Assembly: GCF_003008535.1 (NCBI RefSeq)
Contig: NZ_CP027666.1
Coordinates: forward strand, 1,849,501-1,913,500
Direction: 5' to 3'
Source: Ottowia oryzae
GTDB taxonomy: Bacteria > Pseudomonadota > Gammaproteobacteria > Burkholderiales > Burkholderiaceae_C
DNA: 64,000 bases
Both the position numbers and the translations under genes were made by a program. The notes under the pieces were generated by a model. The model worked only from the letters and a program-made list of their open reading frames with translations. It did no database searches and was not told the origin of the DNA. Numbering within the stretch: position 1 is the stretch's first letter; each line of letters opens with the position of its first letter. Positions 1 to 8,250 of the stretch are shown here, piece by piece.

Positions 1-72
1 ACGGACATCCACGTGAAGGTGGACCCGATCAACCGGCCCGGTGAGTTCACCTTCACCAGCCAGCCTGCCTGA
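1..72 (+). CDS. 3' end of an unidentified gene
   Basis: Only the last 23 codons and the TGA stop are visible, in the frame that begins at base 1; the protein ends DPINRPGEFTFTSQPA. The tail is too short to show any motif, so no function is proposed. A perfect hairpin terminator starts 22 bases after the stop, so this gene closes its transcription unit. Confidence 0.5.
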   Translation, partial: TDIHVKVDPINRPGEFTFTSQPA

Positions 73-93
73 GCCGGTTCGTCACAAAAAGAT

Positions 94-135
94 AGCGCCT
101 TGCGCAAGCCCAGTGGGCGCGCAAGGCGCTTTTTT
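94..135 (+). terminator. Rho-independent terminator
   Basis: A perfect 12-bp stem (AGCGCCTTGCGC at 94-105 with GCGCAAGGCGCT at 119-130) and a 13-base loop are followed by a run of T to 135. It terminates the partial plus-strand gene at the left edge. Confidence 0.9.
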
Positions 136-169
136 ATGTGGATTCAGCTTGCAGAGACGATGGCGCGCT

Positions 170-754
170 TCAACCGGCGAAGCCGCCGCCGTCCAGAAAG
201 GCGCGCTCTTCGGCCGTGGTGCTTCGCCCCAGCAGCGCGTTGCGGTGCGGGAAGCGGCCAAAGCGCCGAATGATGTCGCGGTGGCCCAGCGCGTGCGCCC
301 GCGCCGTGGCGCCCAGGTGCGTGTTCAACTCGACCGACAGATCCTGGTCCGCCAGGTTTTCCGAGTGCGCAAAGGGCAGGCAGAAGAACAGTTGCAGCGC
401 GGGCTCTACCGCCGCCATGTGGCCGGCCGCCAGCGCGGCGCGGGCGTGCCGGCGCGCAGCCGCGTCGGTGGCGTACATCCGCGCCGTGCCGCGAAAGGCG
501 TTGCGCGGGAACTGGTCGAGCAGGATCAGCAGCGCCAGCGCGCCATGCGGCGTATGCCCCCATCCGTCCAGGCTGCCTTCGGCGGCGACTTCGTGCAAGG
601 TCAAGAAGCGGTCGCGAAAGCGGCGGTCAAACGCAGCGCTGTGGCTGAACCAGTCGCTGCTGGACTCCCGCCAGAAATCAACCACGGCCTGAGCGCGCGG
701 CGGGGTGGTGGGCTGCGGCGGCGGGGCCGTGTGCACGCGGGGTTGCTGGGACAT
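170..754 (-). CDS. DUF924 family protein
   Basis: This 194-residue protein carries the marks of the DUF924 family: an early VVDFWRE, then DRRFRDRF, then LALLILLDQFPRNAFRG, a PFAHSE motif, and FGRFPHRNALLGR followed by STTAEERAFL near the C-terminus. Family members are soluble, helical, tetratricopeptide-like proteins of unknown biochemical role. The proline-rich first 20 residues lie outside the domain, so the real start could be slightly downstream. It reads toward the left-edge terminator and lies 157 bp downstream of the SDR gene on the same strand; nothing ties the two functionally. The family call is firm, the function unknown. Confidence 0.88.
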   Translation of the reverse strand: MSQQPRVHTAPPPQPTTPPRAQAVVDFWRESSSDWFSHSAAFDRRFRDRFLTLHEVAAEGSLDGWGHTPHGALALLILLDQFPRNAFRGTARMYATDAAARRHARAALAAGHMAAVEPALQLFFCLPFAHSENLADQDLSVELNTHLGATARAHALGHRDIIRRFGRFPHRNALLGRSTTAEERAFLDGGGFAG

Positions 755-911
755 GGTTGCGCGTCAGTGTGTATGGCAAGGGCAGGCAGAACCGCGGGGA
801 TGGATGCGCTGCCCGCCAGTGCGCGCCAGCCCGTGTGTTTTGCACACAGCCCGGCGCGCGCGCCCACCGTCGGCACAGCCGAATAAGGCAGGGCGCCCCA
901 AGCGATTCGGC

Positions 912-1685
912 TTACTTGGTCGTGTAGCCACCGTTGATCAGAATGGTTTGGCCGGTGATCCACCAGCCGTCGCTGACCAGGTGGCGGATGAAGGGCACCA
1001 CGTCCTCGATGTCGGTCAGGCCCGTCTTGCTGGAAGGCGACAGCGCGGCGGCGCTCTTGTGGTACGCCTGCGCATCGGCGCCTTCCTGGCCGTAGAAGAA
1101 GGGCGTATCCATGGGGCCGGGGCCCACGGCGGTGACGGAGATGCCGCGCGCGCCGAATTCCTTGGCCGCGGCGCGGGTGTAGTGCTCCACCGGCGCCTTG
1201 GTGCCCGCGTACGACGCATAGAACGGCGTGAAAGCGCCCAGCAGCGAGGTGACCAGCGTGCACACCTTGCCGTTGTCGTTCACGTGCTGGCCCGCTTCCT
1301 TCAGGAAGAAGAACGCGGCCTTGTTGTTGACGGCGTCCATCTCGTCGAACTCGGCTTCGCTGATGTCGGCAAACGGCTTCTTGAGCACCTTGCCCACGGT
1401 GTTGATGGCGATGTCGGGGCGGCCCACGGCGGCCACGGCGTCGGCAAACAGCTTGGCCACGGCGGCGGCAGACGTCAGATCGCCCTGCAGCGTGACGGCC
1501 TTGGCGCCGGCTTTTTGCACGGCGGCGGCGGTGGCTTCGGCCTCGGCCTGGCTGGCGGCGCTGTTGTAGTGGATGACCACGGCCTTGGCGCCGCGCTCGG
1601 CCAGGTCGCGGGCGATCAGGCCGCCCAGGTTCTTGGCGCCGCCGGCGATCAAGGCCACCTTGCCTTGGATGCTGTTTCTGGACAT
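912..1685 (-). CDS. SDR family oxidoreductase
   Basis: This 257-residue short-chain dehydrogenase has a Rossmann start (VALIAGGAKNLGG, a variant of TGxxxGxG), an acidic or polar strand-2 end, a catalytic serine region (LVTSLLGAF) and the Tyr-x3-Lys pair in YAGTK. The C-terminal ITGQTILINGGY is typical of classical SDRs. It should carry out NAD(P)-dependent carbonyl/alcohol interconversion on an unidentified substrate. The open frame extends far upstream, but the SDR fold begins at MSRNSIQGKVALI, so the start at 1685 is chosen. The gene diverges from a LysR regulator with a palindromic site between them, which suggests local control by that regulator. Confidence 0.88.
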   Translation of the reverse strand: MSRNSIQGKVALIAGGAKNLGGLIARDLAERGAKAVVIHYNSAASQAEAEATAAAVQKAGAKAVTLQGDLTSAAAVAKLFADAVAAVGRPDIAINTVGKVLKKPFADISEAEFDEMDAVNNKAAFFFLKEAGQHVNDNGKVCTLVTSLLGAFTPFYASYAGTKAPVEHYTRAAAKEFGARGISVTAVGPGPMDTPFFYGQEGADAQAYHKSAAALSPSSKTGLTDIEDVVPFIRHLVSDGWWITGQTILINGGYTTK

Positions 1686-1740
1686 GGGGAAAACGCTCCT
1701 GTGTAGAAAACCAAACGATGGGCGCAGTCTATTGTTGATG

Positions 1741-1764
1741 TTTGCGCGGATAAACTGGCGCAAA
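1741..1764. promoter_or_regulatory. Candidate LysR operator between SDR and lysR genes
   Basis: A perfect inverted repeat TTTGCGC-N10-GCGCAAA lies in the 117-bp divergent intergenic space, 39 bp before the LysR start and 56 bp before the SDR start. LysR proteins bind interrupted dyads of this kind, so it is the obvious operator candidate; binding is inferred. Confidence 0.55.
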
Positions 1765-1802
1765 CTGGATTGACTATCCATCAATCCGTACCAATCAAGC
1801 CC

Positions 1803-2702
1803 ATGGATCTGATCGAGCAACTGCGTGTTTTTCTGCGCGTGGCGCACAGCGGGGGCTTCACCGCCGCTGCGGAGCAGCTGGGCATGCCGCGGCCCACGGT
1901 GTCGCTGGCGGTGCAGCGGCTGGAGGCGCGCCTGGGCGTGCGCCTGCTGAACCGCACCACGCGGCACGTCAGCCTGACGCAGGACGGCCAGGCGCTGCTG
2001 GAGCGGGCGGCCGCGCTGGTGGCCGACGCCGAAGAGCTGCAGCAGCAGTTCAACCCGCAAGGCGCGCCGCTGGCCGGGCGCCTGCGCGTGGACATGCCCA
2101 GCCGCGTGGCCCGGCGCTTGGTGGCGCCCGCGCTGCCCGGCTTTCTGGCGCGCCACCCAGGCATCGCGCTGGAATTGGGCTCCAGCGACCGGCCGGTGGA
2201 TTTGCTGCACGAGGGCATCGACTGCGCCTTGCGCGTGGGCGAGCTGGCCTCTGGCAGCCTGGTGGCGCGGCCGATGGGCACGATGCGGCTGATCCACTGC
2301 GCCAGCCCCGCGTACCTGGCGCGGCATGGCGTGCCGCAGTCACCGGCCGATTTGCCTGCGCACCAGGCGGTCAACTACGCATCGGCCAGCAGCGGGCGCA
2401 CCGTGCCGTGGGAATGGCTGGAAGACGGCGAGTGGCGCACCTTGCCTTTGCCCGGCGCGGTGGCGGTGAACAACGTGGAAACCTACATCGCCTGCGCCCT
2501 GGCAGGGCTGGGGCTGATCCAGGTGCCCGCGTACGACGTGCAAGACCACCTGCGCAGCGGCGAACTGGTGGAGCTGCTGCAGCCCTGGCCAGCGCCGACC
2601 ATGCCCGTCAACCTGGTCTACCCGCACCGGCGGCACCTGTCGCGCCGCGTGCAGGCGTTTGCGACCTGGCTGGCCGACGTGCTGGCGCCGCACCTGCGTT
2701 GA
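1803..2702 (+). CDS. LysR family transcriptional regulator
   Basis: This 299-residue protein has the LysR layout: an N-terminal winged helix-turn-helix (residues about 1-60, MDLIEQLRVFLRVAHSGGF then TVSLAVQRLEARLGVRLLNR) and a periplasmic-binding-protein-like effector domain (about 90-295) with LRVDMPSRVARRLVAPALPGF. The start at 1803 places the HTH at the usual distance; an upstream in-frame ATG at 1770 would add 11 residues. It is transcribed divergently from the SDR gene, the classical arrangement for a LysR activator and its target. The effector is unknown. The sequence is like the subgroup that regulates neighbouring oxidoreductases. Confidence 0.93.
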   Translation: MDLIEQLRVFLRVAHSGGFTAAAEQLGMPRPTVSLAVQRLEARLGVRLLNRTTRHVSLTQDGQALLERAAALVADAEELQQQFNPQGAPLAGRLRVDMPSRVARRLVAPALPGFLARHPGIALELGSSDRPVDLLHEGIDCALRVGELASGSLVARPMGTMRLIHCASPAYLARHGVPQSPADLPAHQAVNYASASSGRTVPWEWLEDGEWRTLPLPGAVAVNNVETYIACALAGLGLIQVPAYDVQDHLRSGELVELLQPWPAPTMPVNLVYPHRRHLSRRVQAFATWLADVLAPHLR

Positions 2703-2846
2703 AGCGGGGTTGAGGCGGGGCGAGGGCGGGGCGCTGCTTGCAGGTGGTCGCTTGGGTCGCATGTCGTGCGCGTCGCGCCTACCGCAAGTGGAGCGGCGGG
2801 GAGCGGCCGAACCGGCCAAGCGCCGCCGAACCCGTGATCTACATTT

Positions 2847-2905
2847 GCTATGTATTGAATAGCTGCCAGCGCTGTCGCACAAGGCGCTGGAGGCCTATTT
2901 TCCTT
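2847..2905 (+). repeat. Dispersed two-hairpin repeat, copy A
   Basis: GCTATGTATTGAATAGCTGC is followed by an inverted pair of GCGCT arms and GGAGGCCTATTTTCC. It matches copies at 6976, 16786, 57639 and 59377. The right end covers the stop codon of the convergent araC gene (stop at 2895-2897), so the repeat supplies its last codons. Confidence 0.7.
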
Positions 2906-3716
2906 GAAAAGCGCTGGGCGGCTGCCCCAGCTGCGCCTTCACCATCGCACCAAAGGCGCTTTCGCTGGCGTAGCCACAAGCCGCGGCCACCTGGCCCACC
3001 GGCACGCCGCGCGCCAGCAGCGGCAGGGCGTGCGCCAGCACCACCTGGCGCCGCCAGTGGGGGTAGGACGTGCCCAGCTGGTCGCGGAACAGGCGCGCCG
3101 CCGTGCGTTCGCTGGCGCCCACGCGCCCCGCCCAGTCGGCCAGCGTGGCGCGTTCGGCCGGGGCGTGCAGCACCGCCTCGCACAGCGCGCGCAGGCGCTT
3201 GTCGCCACCCTCGGCGCGCGGCAGCGGCACGCCCAGCGGGGCGGCTTCGGCGCTGCGCAACTCCAGCAAGGTCAGCGCAGCCAGGTGCGCCTCGCGCGGG
3301 CCGGGCTCGCCATGCTCCAGTGCCACGATCAGCTCGCGCAGCAGGGGCGAGACCGCCAACATCCGGCTGGCTTGCCAGCCGGGCGGCGCGGCGCCAGGGT
3401 CAATGTAGAGCGTGTGCAACTCGGCCCAGCTGAGCACCGCCACCGTGTGGCGGCTGCGCGGCGCGATCCACACCGCGCGGGACGAGGGCACGACGTAGCT
3501 CATGTCGTGGTCGGCGCGCATGTCCTGCACGCTGACCTGCAGCGTGCCGCTGACGCAGTAGGCGATTTGCGCCCAGGCGTGCTCATGCGGCTCGAAATGC
3601 GTGTCGGGCCGCATCTCGCGGGCGCGCTTGCCGCGCACCGGGCGGGTGGGCGAGGGCTGGTACATCGCTGGGTCGTCCAGCAGCGGCAGCGAGCTTGGCG
3701 GTGGGCGGGCGGGCAT
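2895..3716 (-). CDS. AraC family transcriptional regulator with cupin sensor domain
   Basis: This protein of about 273 residues has an N-terminal cupin-type region (HFEPHEHAWAQIAYCVSGTLQV, with the metal or ligand His-x-His pattern) and a C-terminal pair of helix-turn-helices ending GQVAAACGYASESAFGAMVK, the AraC signature, then LGQPPSAFQGK. The open frame extends 840 bp further upstream, but that part has shadow-like composition; the ATG at 3716 begins the recognisable domain. It diverges from the MFS exporter at 3927, which it probably regulates; AraC/cupin regulators next to drug exporters are common. The final codons come from a dispersed repeat. Confidence 0.88.
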   Translation of the reverse strand: MPARPPPSSLPLLDDPAMYQPSPTRPVRGKRAREMRPDTHFEPHEHAWAQIAYCVSGTLQVSVQDMRADHDMSYVVPSSRAVWIAPRSRHTVAVLSWAELHTLYIDPGAAPPGWQASRMLAVSPLLRELIVALEHGEPGPREAHLAALTLLELRSAEAAPLGVPLPRAEGGDKRLRALCEAVLHAPAERATLADWAGRVGASERTAARLFRDQLGTSYPHWRRQVVLAHALPLLARGVPVGQVAAACGYASESAFGAMVKAQLGQPPSAFQGK

Positions 3717-3926
3717 GGCGCGAGGCGTGGGGCGGAATCGGTGGCGGGCGGACGCACGGGTGGCGCCACGTTTGGCGGATTGCCGACGATTCTTGGCCCT
3801 TGCGCGCTTTTCTGCAAGCTGCGCTTGGGGCGTGCTGCGCCTACCATTGCCCGCTCGAGTGTGCTTTTCAAGCCCGGCGCTGGCCCGCGGCGCGCCGCTC
3901 AGGCCCTTCGCACGGAAAACGCAAGC

Positions 3927-5195
3927 ATGAATCCAGCCGCCTCCACCCTTGCCGCCGCCGCGGTGCCCATCACGCCCACGCCGCTGCGCCAGGACGCCCG
4001 CATCATCGGCCTGGTGGGGCTGGCGCACGCCAGTTCGCACTTTGCGCACCTGCTGCTGCCGCCGCTGTTTCCGGTGTTCGCGGTGCAGTTCGGCCTGTCG
4101 TTCTCCGAGCTGGGCTTCTTGATGACGGTGTTCTTCTTCATTTCGGGCGTGGGGCAGGCCATGTCCGGCTTTCTGGTGGACAAGGTGGGCGCGCGCCCGG
4201 TGTTGTTTGCGGCGCTGGGGTGCTTTCTGGCGGCTTGCCTGGCCGGCTCGGTCGCGCAGGGCTGGGGCGGTCTGCTGGTGGTAGCGGTGTTTGCCGGCCT
4301 GGGCAATGCGCCGTTTCACCCGGTGGATTTCTCCATCCTGAACCAGCGCGTATCGGGCGCGCGGCTGGGCTACGCCTTCAGCGCGCACGGGCTTAGCGGC
4401 AACCTGGGGTGGGCGCTGGCCCCGGCGTTTTTCGCGCTGATGGTGGCTTTCTCCAACTGGCGCAATGCCTACCTGGTGGCGGCGTGCATGTACGTGGGCG
4501 TGATCGTGGTGATGTACCTGGGCCGCGACAAGCTGCGCACCGAGGTGGTGGTGCACCACCGCGCCACGCAGGACGTGGGCGGCAGCGCCGTGGGCTTTTT
4601 GAAGCTGCCGGTGGTGTGGTGGTGCTTTTCGTTCTTCCTGCTGTCCACCATGACGTTGGCGGTGGTGCAGAACTACGCATCGCCCATCCTCAAGGCGCTG
4701 TTTCAGGTCAGCTTTGAAACGGCGGCCATGACGATCACGGCCTACATGCTGTGCGGCGCGCTGGGCATGCTGATCGGCGGTTTTGTGGCCGCGCGCATGC
4801 CGCGCCGAAGCGACCGCGTGGTCGCGCTGTGCATGACGGCCGGGGCCGTGCTGATGGCGGTGTGCGCGTCGGGCCTGATGGGCGCCAGCGGCACCATGGT
4901 GGCGCTGGCCGCCACCGGCTTTGCCATTGGCGTGGGCGGCCCCAGCCGCGACATGATGATCAAGCGCGCCACGCCCAAGGGCGCCACGGGGCGCGTGTAC
5001 GGCATCGTCTATTCGGGCCTGGACACCGGCTTTGCCGTGGCGCCGCTGGTGTTCGGCGTGATGATGGACAACGGCTGGTACCGCGCCGTGCTGCTGGGCG
5101 GTGCCTTCACGCTGCTGCTGGCCGTGGGCGCGGCGCTGGGCGTGGGCTTGCGCACGCGGGCCGCGGAAGGCGCGGCGGGCGCTGCCGCTGCCTGA
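3927..5195 (+). CDS. MFS transporter, fosmidomycin-resistance (Fsr)-like
   Basis: This 422-residue protein has about 12 hydrophobic segments. It shows an MFS loop motif after TM2 (SGFLVDKVGARPVL) and NAPFHPVDFSILNQRVSG, which resembles the HP-containing motif of Fsr-type exporters. It is predicted to be an inner-membrane, proton-driven exporter of small molecules; the substrate is not determined. The start at 3927 directly precedes a short polar tail and the first membrane segment. The divergent AraC regulator on its left is the likely controller. A short gap separates it from the ThDP enzyme downstream, so co-transcription is possible. Confidence 0.85.
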   Translation: MNPAASTLAAAAVPITPTPLRQDARIIGLVGLAHASSHFAHLLLPPLFPVFAVQFGLSFSELGFLMTVFFFISGVGQAMSGFLVDKVGARPVLFAALGCFLAACLAGSVAQGWGGLLVVAVFAGLGNAPFHPVDFSILNQRVSGARLGYAFSAHGLSGNLGWALAPAFFALMVAFSNWRNAYLVAACMYVGVIVVMYLGRDKLRTEVVVHHRATQDVGGSAVGFLKLPVVWWCFSFFLLSTMTLAVVQNYASPILKALFQVSFETAAMTITAYMLCGALGMLIGGFVAARMPRRSDRVVALCMTAGAVLMAVCASGLMGASGTMVALAATGFAIGVGGPSRDMMIKRATPKGATGRVYGIVYSGLDTGFAVAPLVFGVMMDNGWYRAVLLGGAFTLLLAVGAALGVGLRTRAAEGAAGAAAA

Positions 5196-5214
5196 CTGGC
5201 CAGCCGGGGGCTTT

Positions 5215-5233
5215 CACCCATGCACAATGGGTG
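5215..5233 (+). promoter_or_regulatory. Inverted repeat at the start of the ThDP-enzyme gene
   Basis: CACCCAT-GCACA-ATGGGTG is a perfect 7-bp dyad that ends one base before the ATG at 5235 and contains the alternative ATG at 5220. It could be an operator or an mRNA hairpin affecting initiation. Neither start has a strong Shine-Dalgarno sequence. Confidence 0.35.
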
Positions 5234-5234
5234 C

Positions 5235-6929
5235 ATGTCATCACCGCGAATTGCCGGCCACCTGCTTGTCGAATGCCTTCTGGCCCAGGGCGTCACCCAT
5301 GCTTTTGGCGTGCCGGGGGAAAGCTACCTGGCGGTGCTGGACGGCTTCTACCTGCACCGTGAGCAGATCCAGTTTGTGGTCTGCCGCCAGGAGGGTGGCG
5401 CCAGCTTCATGGCTGAGGCGCACGGCAAGCTCACGGGCCGGCCCGGCGTCTGTTTTGTGACGCGCGGGCCCGGCGCCACCAACGCCAGCATCGGCGTGCA
5501 CACCGCCTCGCAGGATTCCACGCCCATGGTGCTTTTCGTGGGCGACGTGGCCAGCGACCAGCGCGACCGCGAGGCTTTCCAAGAGGTGGACTACGGCGCC
5601 TTCTACGGCGCCTTTGGCATGGCCAAGCGCGTCGAACGCATCGACAGCGCCGAGCGCATGCCCGAATACGTGGCCCGCGCCTTCGCCACCGCCATGAACG
5701 GCCGCCCCGGCCCGGTGGTGCTGGTGCTGCCCGAAGACATGCTGGTGCAGGTCGTGCCCGACACCTTGCAGCCCACTGCCGCCTGGCAGCCGCCTGCCTA
5801 CGCGCCTGCGCCGCAGCCCATGCAGCAGCTGCGCGAGATGCTATTGAAAGCAGAGCGTCCGCTGGTCATCGCAGGCGGCGGCGGCTGGACGCCCGAGGGC
5901 GCGCGGGCGCTGCAGCGCTTTGCCGAAACCTGGCATCTGCCGGTGGGCAACGCCATGCGCTTTCAGGACACGTTCGACAACCGCCATCCGCTGTACGCGG
6001 GCGACGTGGGCATCGCCATCAACCCGCGCCTGGGCGCGCGCGTGCGCGAAGCCGACTTGGTGCTGGCCATCGGCCCGCGCCTGGGCGAAATGACCACCAG
6101 CGGCTATTCGCTGCTGAAGGTGCCGCAGCCCAGTCAGAAACTGGTGCACATCCACACCAGCGCTGAAGAGCTGGGCCGGGTCTACCAGCCCGCCCTGGCG
6201 CTGTGCGCCAGCCTGCCCGCCGCCGCCGCCGCGCTGGCCGACCTGGCCTCGCCGCCTGGCGGCGCCGCGGCCGTGGCATGGCGCGACTGGACGGCCGCCG
6301 TGCATGACGACTACGTGGCCAACGCGCAGCCGCAAGCGCTGCCGGGCCCCATCGACATGCACGCCATCATCTGCACGCTGCAGCGCCTGTTGCCTGAAGA
6401 CGCCGTGCTGTCCAACGGCGCGGGCAACTTCGCCAGTTGGGCGCACCGTTACTTTCACTACCACGGCCTGGCCAAGGGCCACAAGACGCAGCTGGCGCCC
6501 ACCAACGGCGCCATGGGCTACGGCGTGCCCGCTGGCATTGGTGCGGCCATTGCCACGGGCCGCACGGTGGTCACCATCGCGGGCGATGGCGATTTTTTGA
6601 TGAACGGGCAGGAGTTGGCCACCGCCAACCAGTACGGCGCCAAGACCATCATCGTCGTCGTCAACAACGGCGTGTACGGCACCATCCGCATGCACCAGGC
6701 GCGCGAATACCCGCACCATCCGGCAGGCACCGAGTTGGTGAACCCCGACTTCGTGCAGCTGGCCCAAAGCTACGGCTATGCGGGCGACCGGGTCGAGCGC
6801 ACCGAGCAGTTTGAGCCTGCCTTGCAGGCCGCGCTGCAGCGCCCGCAAGGCACGCTGATCGAGGTGATGCTGAGCGAGCAGGTCATCACCACGCGCACCA
6901 CGCTGGACAAGATCGAGAACCCGCGCTGA
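5235..6929 (+). CDS. Thiamine-diphosphate enzyme, acetolactate synthase-like
   Basis: This protein of about 564 residues has the three-domain layout of the acetolactate synthase/benzoylformate decarboxylase superfamily. An N-terminal pyrimidine-binding domain holds the catalytic Glu region (CRQEGGASFMAEAHGKLTGRPG). A middle domain follows at about 190-330. A C-terminal pyrophosphate-binding domain carries GDGDFLMNGQELATANQYG and then NNGVYGTIR, the GDG-x(24-27)-NN ThDP/Mg motif. It should catalyse decarboxylation or ligation of a 2-keto acid; whether it makes acetolactate cannot be told, since no regulatory subunit gene is adjacent. The start is uncertain between 5220 and 5235. It ends before a bidirectional terminator. 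Confidence 0.88.
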   Translation: MSSPRIAGHLLVECLLAQGVTHAFGVPGESYLAVLDGFYLHREQIQFVVCRQEGGASFMAEAHGKLTGRPGVCFVTRGPGATNASIGVHTASQDSTPMVLFVGDVASDQRDREAFQEVDYGAFYGAFGMAKRVERIDSAERMPEYVARAFATAMNGRPGPVVLVLPEDMLVQVVPDTLQPTAAWQPPAYAPAPQPMQQLREMLLKAERPLVIAGGGGWTPEGARALQRFAETWHLPVGNAMRFQDTFDNRHPLYAGDVGIAINPRLGARVREADLVLAIGPRLGEMTTSGYSLLKVPQPSQKLVHIHTSAEELGRVYQPALALCASLPAAAAALADLASPPGGAAAVAWRDWTAAVHDDYVANAQPQALPGPIDMHAIICTLQRLLPEDAVLSNGAGNFASWAHRYFHYHGLAKGHKTQLAPTNGAMGYGVPAGIGAAIATGRTVVTIAGDGDFLMNGQELATANQYGAKTIIVVVNNGVYGTIRMHQAREYPHHPAGTELVNPDFVQLAQSYGYAGDRVERTEQFEPALQAALQRPQGTLIEVMLSEQVITTRTTLDKIENPR

Positions 6930-6975
6930 TGCGCAGGCGTGGGCCAGCTGTGGCTGGCGTCGCTGCGCGCGGTTC

Positions 6976-7036
6976 GCTATTGAGTTGATAGCTGTCGGCG
7001 CTGGCCGGGCATGCGCTGGCGGCTGATTTACCTTGG
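6976..7036 (+). repeat. Dispersed two-hairpin repeat, copy B
   Basis: GCTATTGAGTTGATAGCTGT is followed by GGCGCT...TGCGCTGGCGGCTGATTT. The head forms a GCTAT/ATAGC hairpin and the tail pairs its GCGC arms. It lies just after the ThDP-enzyme gene and just before its terminator. Confidence 0.7.
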
Positions 7037-7048
7037 AGAAGCGCCCAC

Positions 7049-7078
7049 AAAAAAACCGGCTGCAAGAGCCGGTCTTTT
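7049..7078. terminator. Bidirectional terminator
   Basis: ACCGGCT-GCAAG-AGCCGGT (7055-7073) is a perfect 7-bp stem with CTTTTC on the right and a run of seven A on the left. It can therefore stop both the plus-strand ThDP-enzyme transcript and the minus-strand SWIB transcript. Confidence 0.85.
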
Positions 7079-7119
7079 CATCATGAGGCCGCACCGCGCA
7101 GAACGCGCGGCGCTTGCCA

Positions 7120-7416
7120 TCAGGACAGGTGTGCGCTGATCAGCTTGGTCATCTCGAACATCGTGACCTGGGGCTTCTTGAAGATTTCCTTCAGTTTGGC
7201 GTCGGCGTTGATGTTGCGCTTGTTGGCGCTGTCTTGCAGGTTGTTGGCCTTGATGTATTCCCAGACCTTCTTGGTCACTTCGGTGCGCGGCATGGGCTTG
7301 TCGCCGATGACGGCAGCCAGGGCCGGGCTGGCCTTCATGGGTTTCATGAAGGCTGCGCTGGGGGCGCGCTTGGCCGGCGCTTCTTTTTTGGCCGGGGCTT
7401 TCTTTGCAGTTGCCAT
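7120..7416 (-). CDS. SWIB/MDM2 domain-containing protein
   Basis: This 98-residue basic protein starts with a Lys/Ala/Pro-rich tail (ATAKKAPAKKEAPAKRAP), like a histone H1-type tail, followed by a SWIB domain from about residue 29: AAVIGDKPMPRTEVTKKVWEYI, NNLQD, and DAKLKEIFKKPQVTMFEMTKLISAHL. SWIB domains are otherwise best known from eukaryotic chromatin remodelling complexes; stand-alone bacterial versions occur in chlamydiae and many betaproteobacteria and are presumed to bind DNA or nucleoprotein. A single-gene unit is suggested by the terminator behind it and an AT-rich leader ahead. The family is certain, the role inferred. Confidence 0.93.
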   Translation of the reverse strand: MATAKKAPAKKEAPAKRAPSAAFMKPMKASPALAAVIGDKPMPRTEVTKKVWEYIKANNLQDSANKRNINADAKLKEIFKKPQVTMFEMTKLISAHLS

Positions 7417-7721
7417 GTTTGTTGATCCTCTTAATCGGGTTCTGAACTATCTTGCCCTTATGCCGGGTTGAATCCCGTTGAAGGCTGATGCGGATGCTAC
7501 TGGATAAGTAGCACGCTTCCAAGGGGAAATTGGGTTTTTGGTGCTGTTATTTCGCATTTTTGCCCTAGGGCAACGTGGGCGAGAACTTTCGGGCACCTCT
7601 GGCCGTTTGGATGTGTGCAAGTGTGACGGCGCCCGCCCGTTTTCACCCACGGGCGCAGTTCGATCGCCCAAGGCGGCGCTTGGGTATGCTGTGCGATCCC
7701 TCAATTCACCAGGAGAAGCCG

Positions 7722-8222
7722 TTGAGCGCCCCTTCCTTTGCCACCTGCGACTTGTGTGACGCGCACGAGGGCGACACCAGCGGCGCCTTTCGCGTGCTGG
7801 CGCCCGCGTTTCACGACTACGGCGCCGTGCGGGCGTTCGCCGGGCCGGTGCACACGTTGCGCGCGCTGGAAGACAACTCGCGCGTGCGCGAGGCCGTCAA
7901 TTCGCCCGGCGAGGGCCGGGTGCTGGTGGTTGACGGCGGTGGCTCGCTGCGCCGCGCGCTTGTGGGCGGCAACCTGGCCGTGGCGGCGGCCAAGAACGGT
8001 TGGGCGGGCATCGTGGTGGATGGCTGCGTGCGCGACGTGGCCGAGTTGCGCGCCGCCGGCATTCCGGTGCGTGCGTTGGCGTTGATGCCGCTGCGCACCG
8101 AAAAGCGCGGTGAAGGCCAGGCCGGCGAGCCGGTGCAGATCCAGGGCGTGTGGGTGCGCCCCGGCGACTGGCTGTACGCCGACGAAGACGGCATGGTGGT
8201 GGCCGACCGCACCCTTTCATAA
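7722..8222 (+). CDS. rraA: RraA family protein (RNase E regulator / HMG aldolase-like)
   Basis: This 166-residue RraA-fold protein begins FATCDLCDAHEGD and contains VLVVDGGGSLRRALVGGNLA and AAKNGWAGIVVDGCVRDVAEL, the core motif of the family (the Arg-Asp of CVRD lines the aldolase metal site). Family members include the RNase E inhibitor RraA and 4-hydroxy-4-methyl-2-oxoglutarate aldolases; the sequence alone does not separate them. The start is taken as TTG at 7722 because AGGAGAAG lies 6-7 bases upstream and the conserved N-terminus begins there; the in-frame ATG at 7686 would add a non-conserved tail. It is convergent with the serine hydrolase gene. Confidence 0.88.
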   Translation: MSAPSFATCDLCDAHEGDTSGAFRVLAPAFHDYGAVRAFAGPVHTLRALEDNSRVREAVNSPGEGRVLVVDGGGSLRRALVGGNLAVAAAKNGWAGIVVDGCVRDVAELRAAGIPVRALALMPLRTEKRGEGQAGEPVQIQGVWVRPGDWLYADEDGMVVADRTLS

Positions 8223-8250
8223 GCCAGCGCCCGGCTGGCCTGCATCTCTA

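Noticed and set aside
41..886. Long plus-strand open frames across the DUF924 gene
   Set aside because: Arg/Gly/Ala-rich translation without a domain; shadow of the minus-strand DUF924 gene, which has clear family motifs.
1686..2327. Upstream extension of the SDR reading frame on the minus strand
   Set aside because: It runs antisense through the LysR gene and has no conserved sequence; the SDR fold starts at 1685.
3717..4559. Upstream extension of the AraC reading frame
   Set aside because: It overlaps the MFS gene on the other strand and has low-complexity His/Arg/Gln composition; the cupin domain begins just after 3716.
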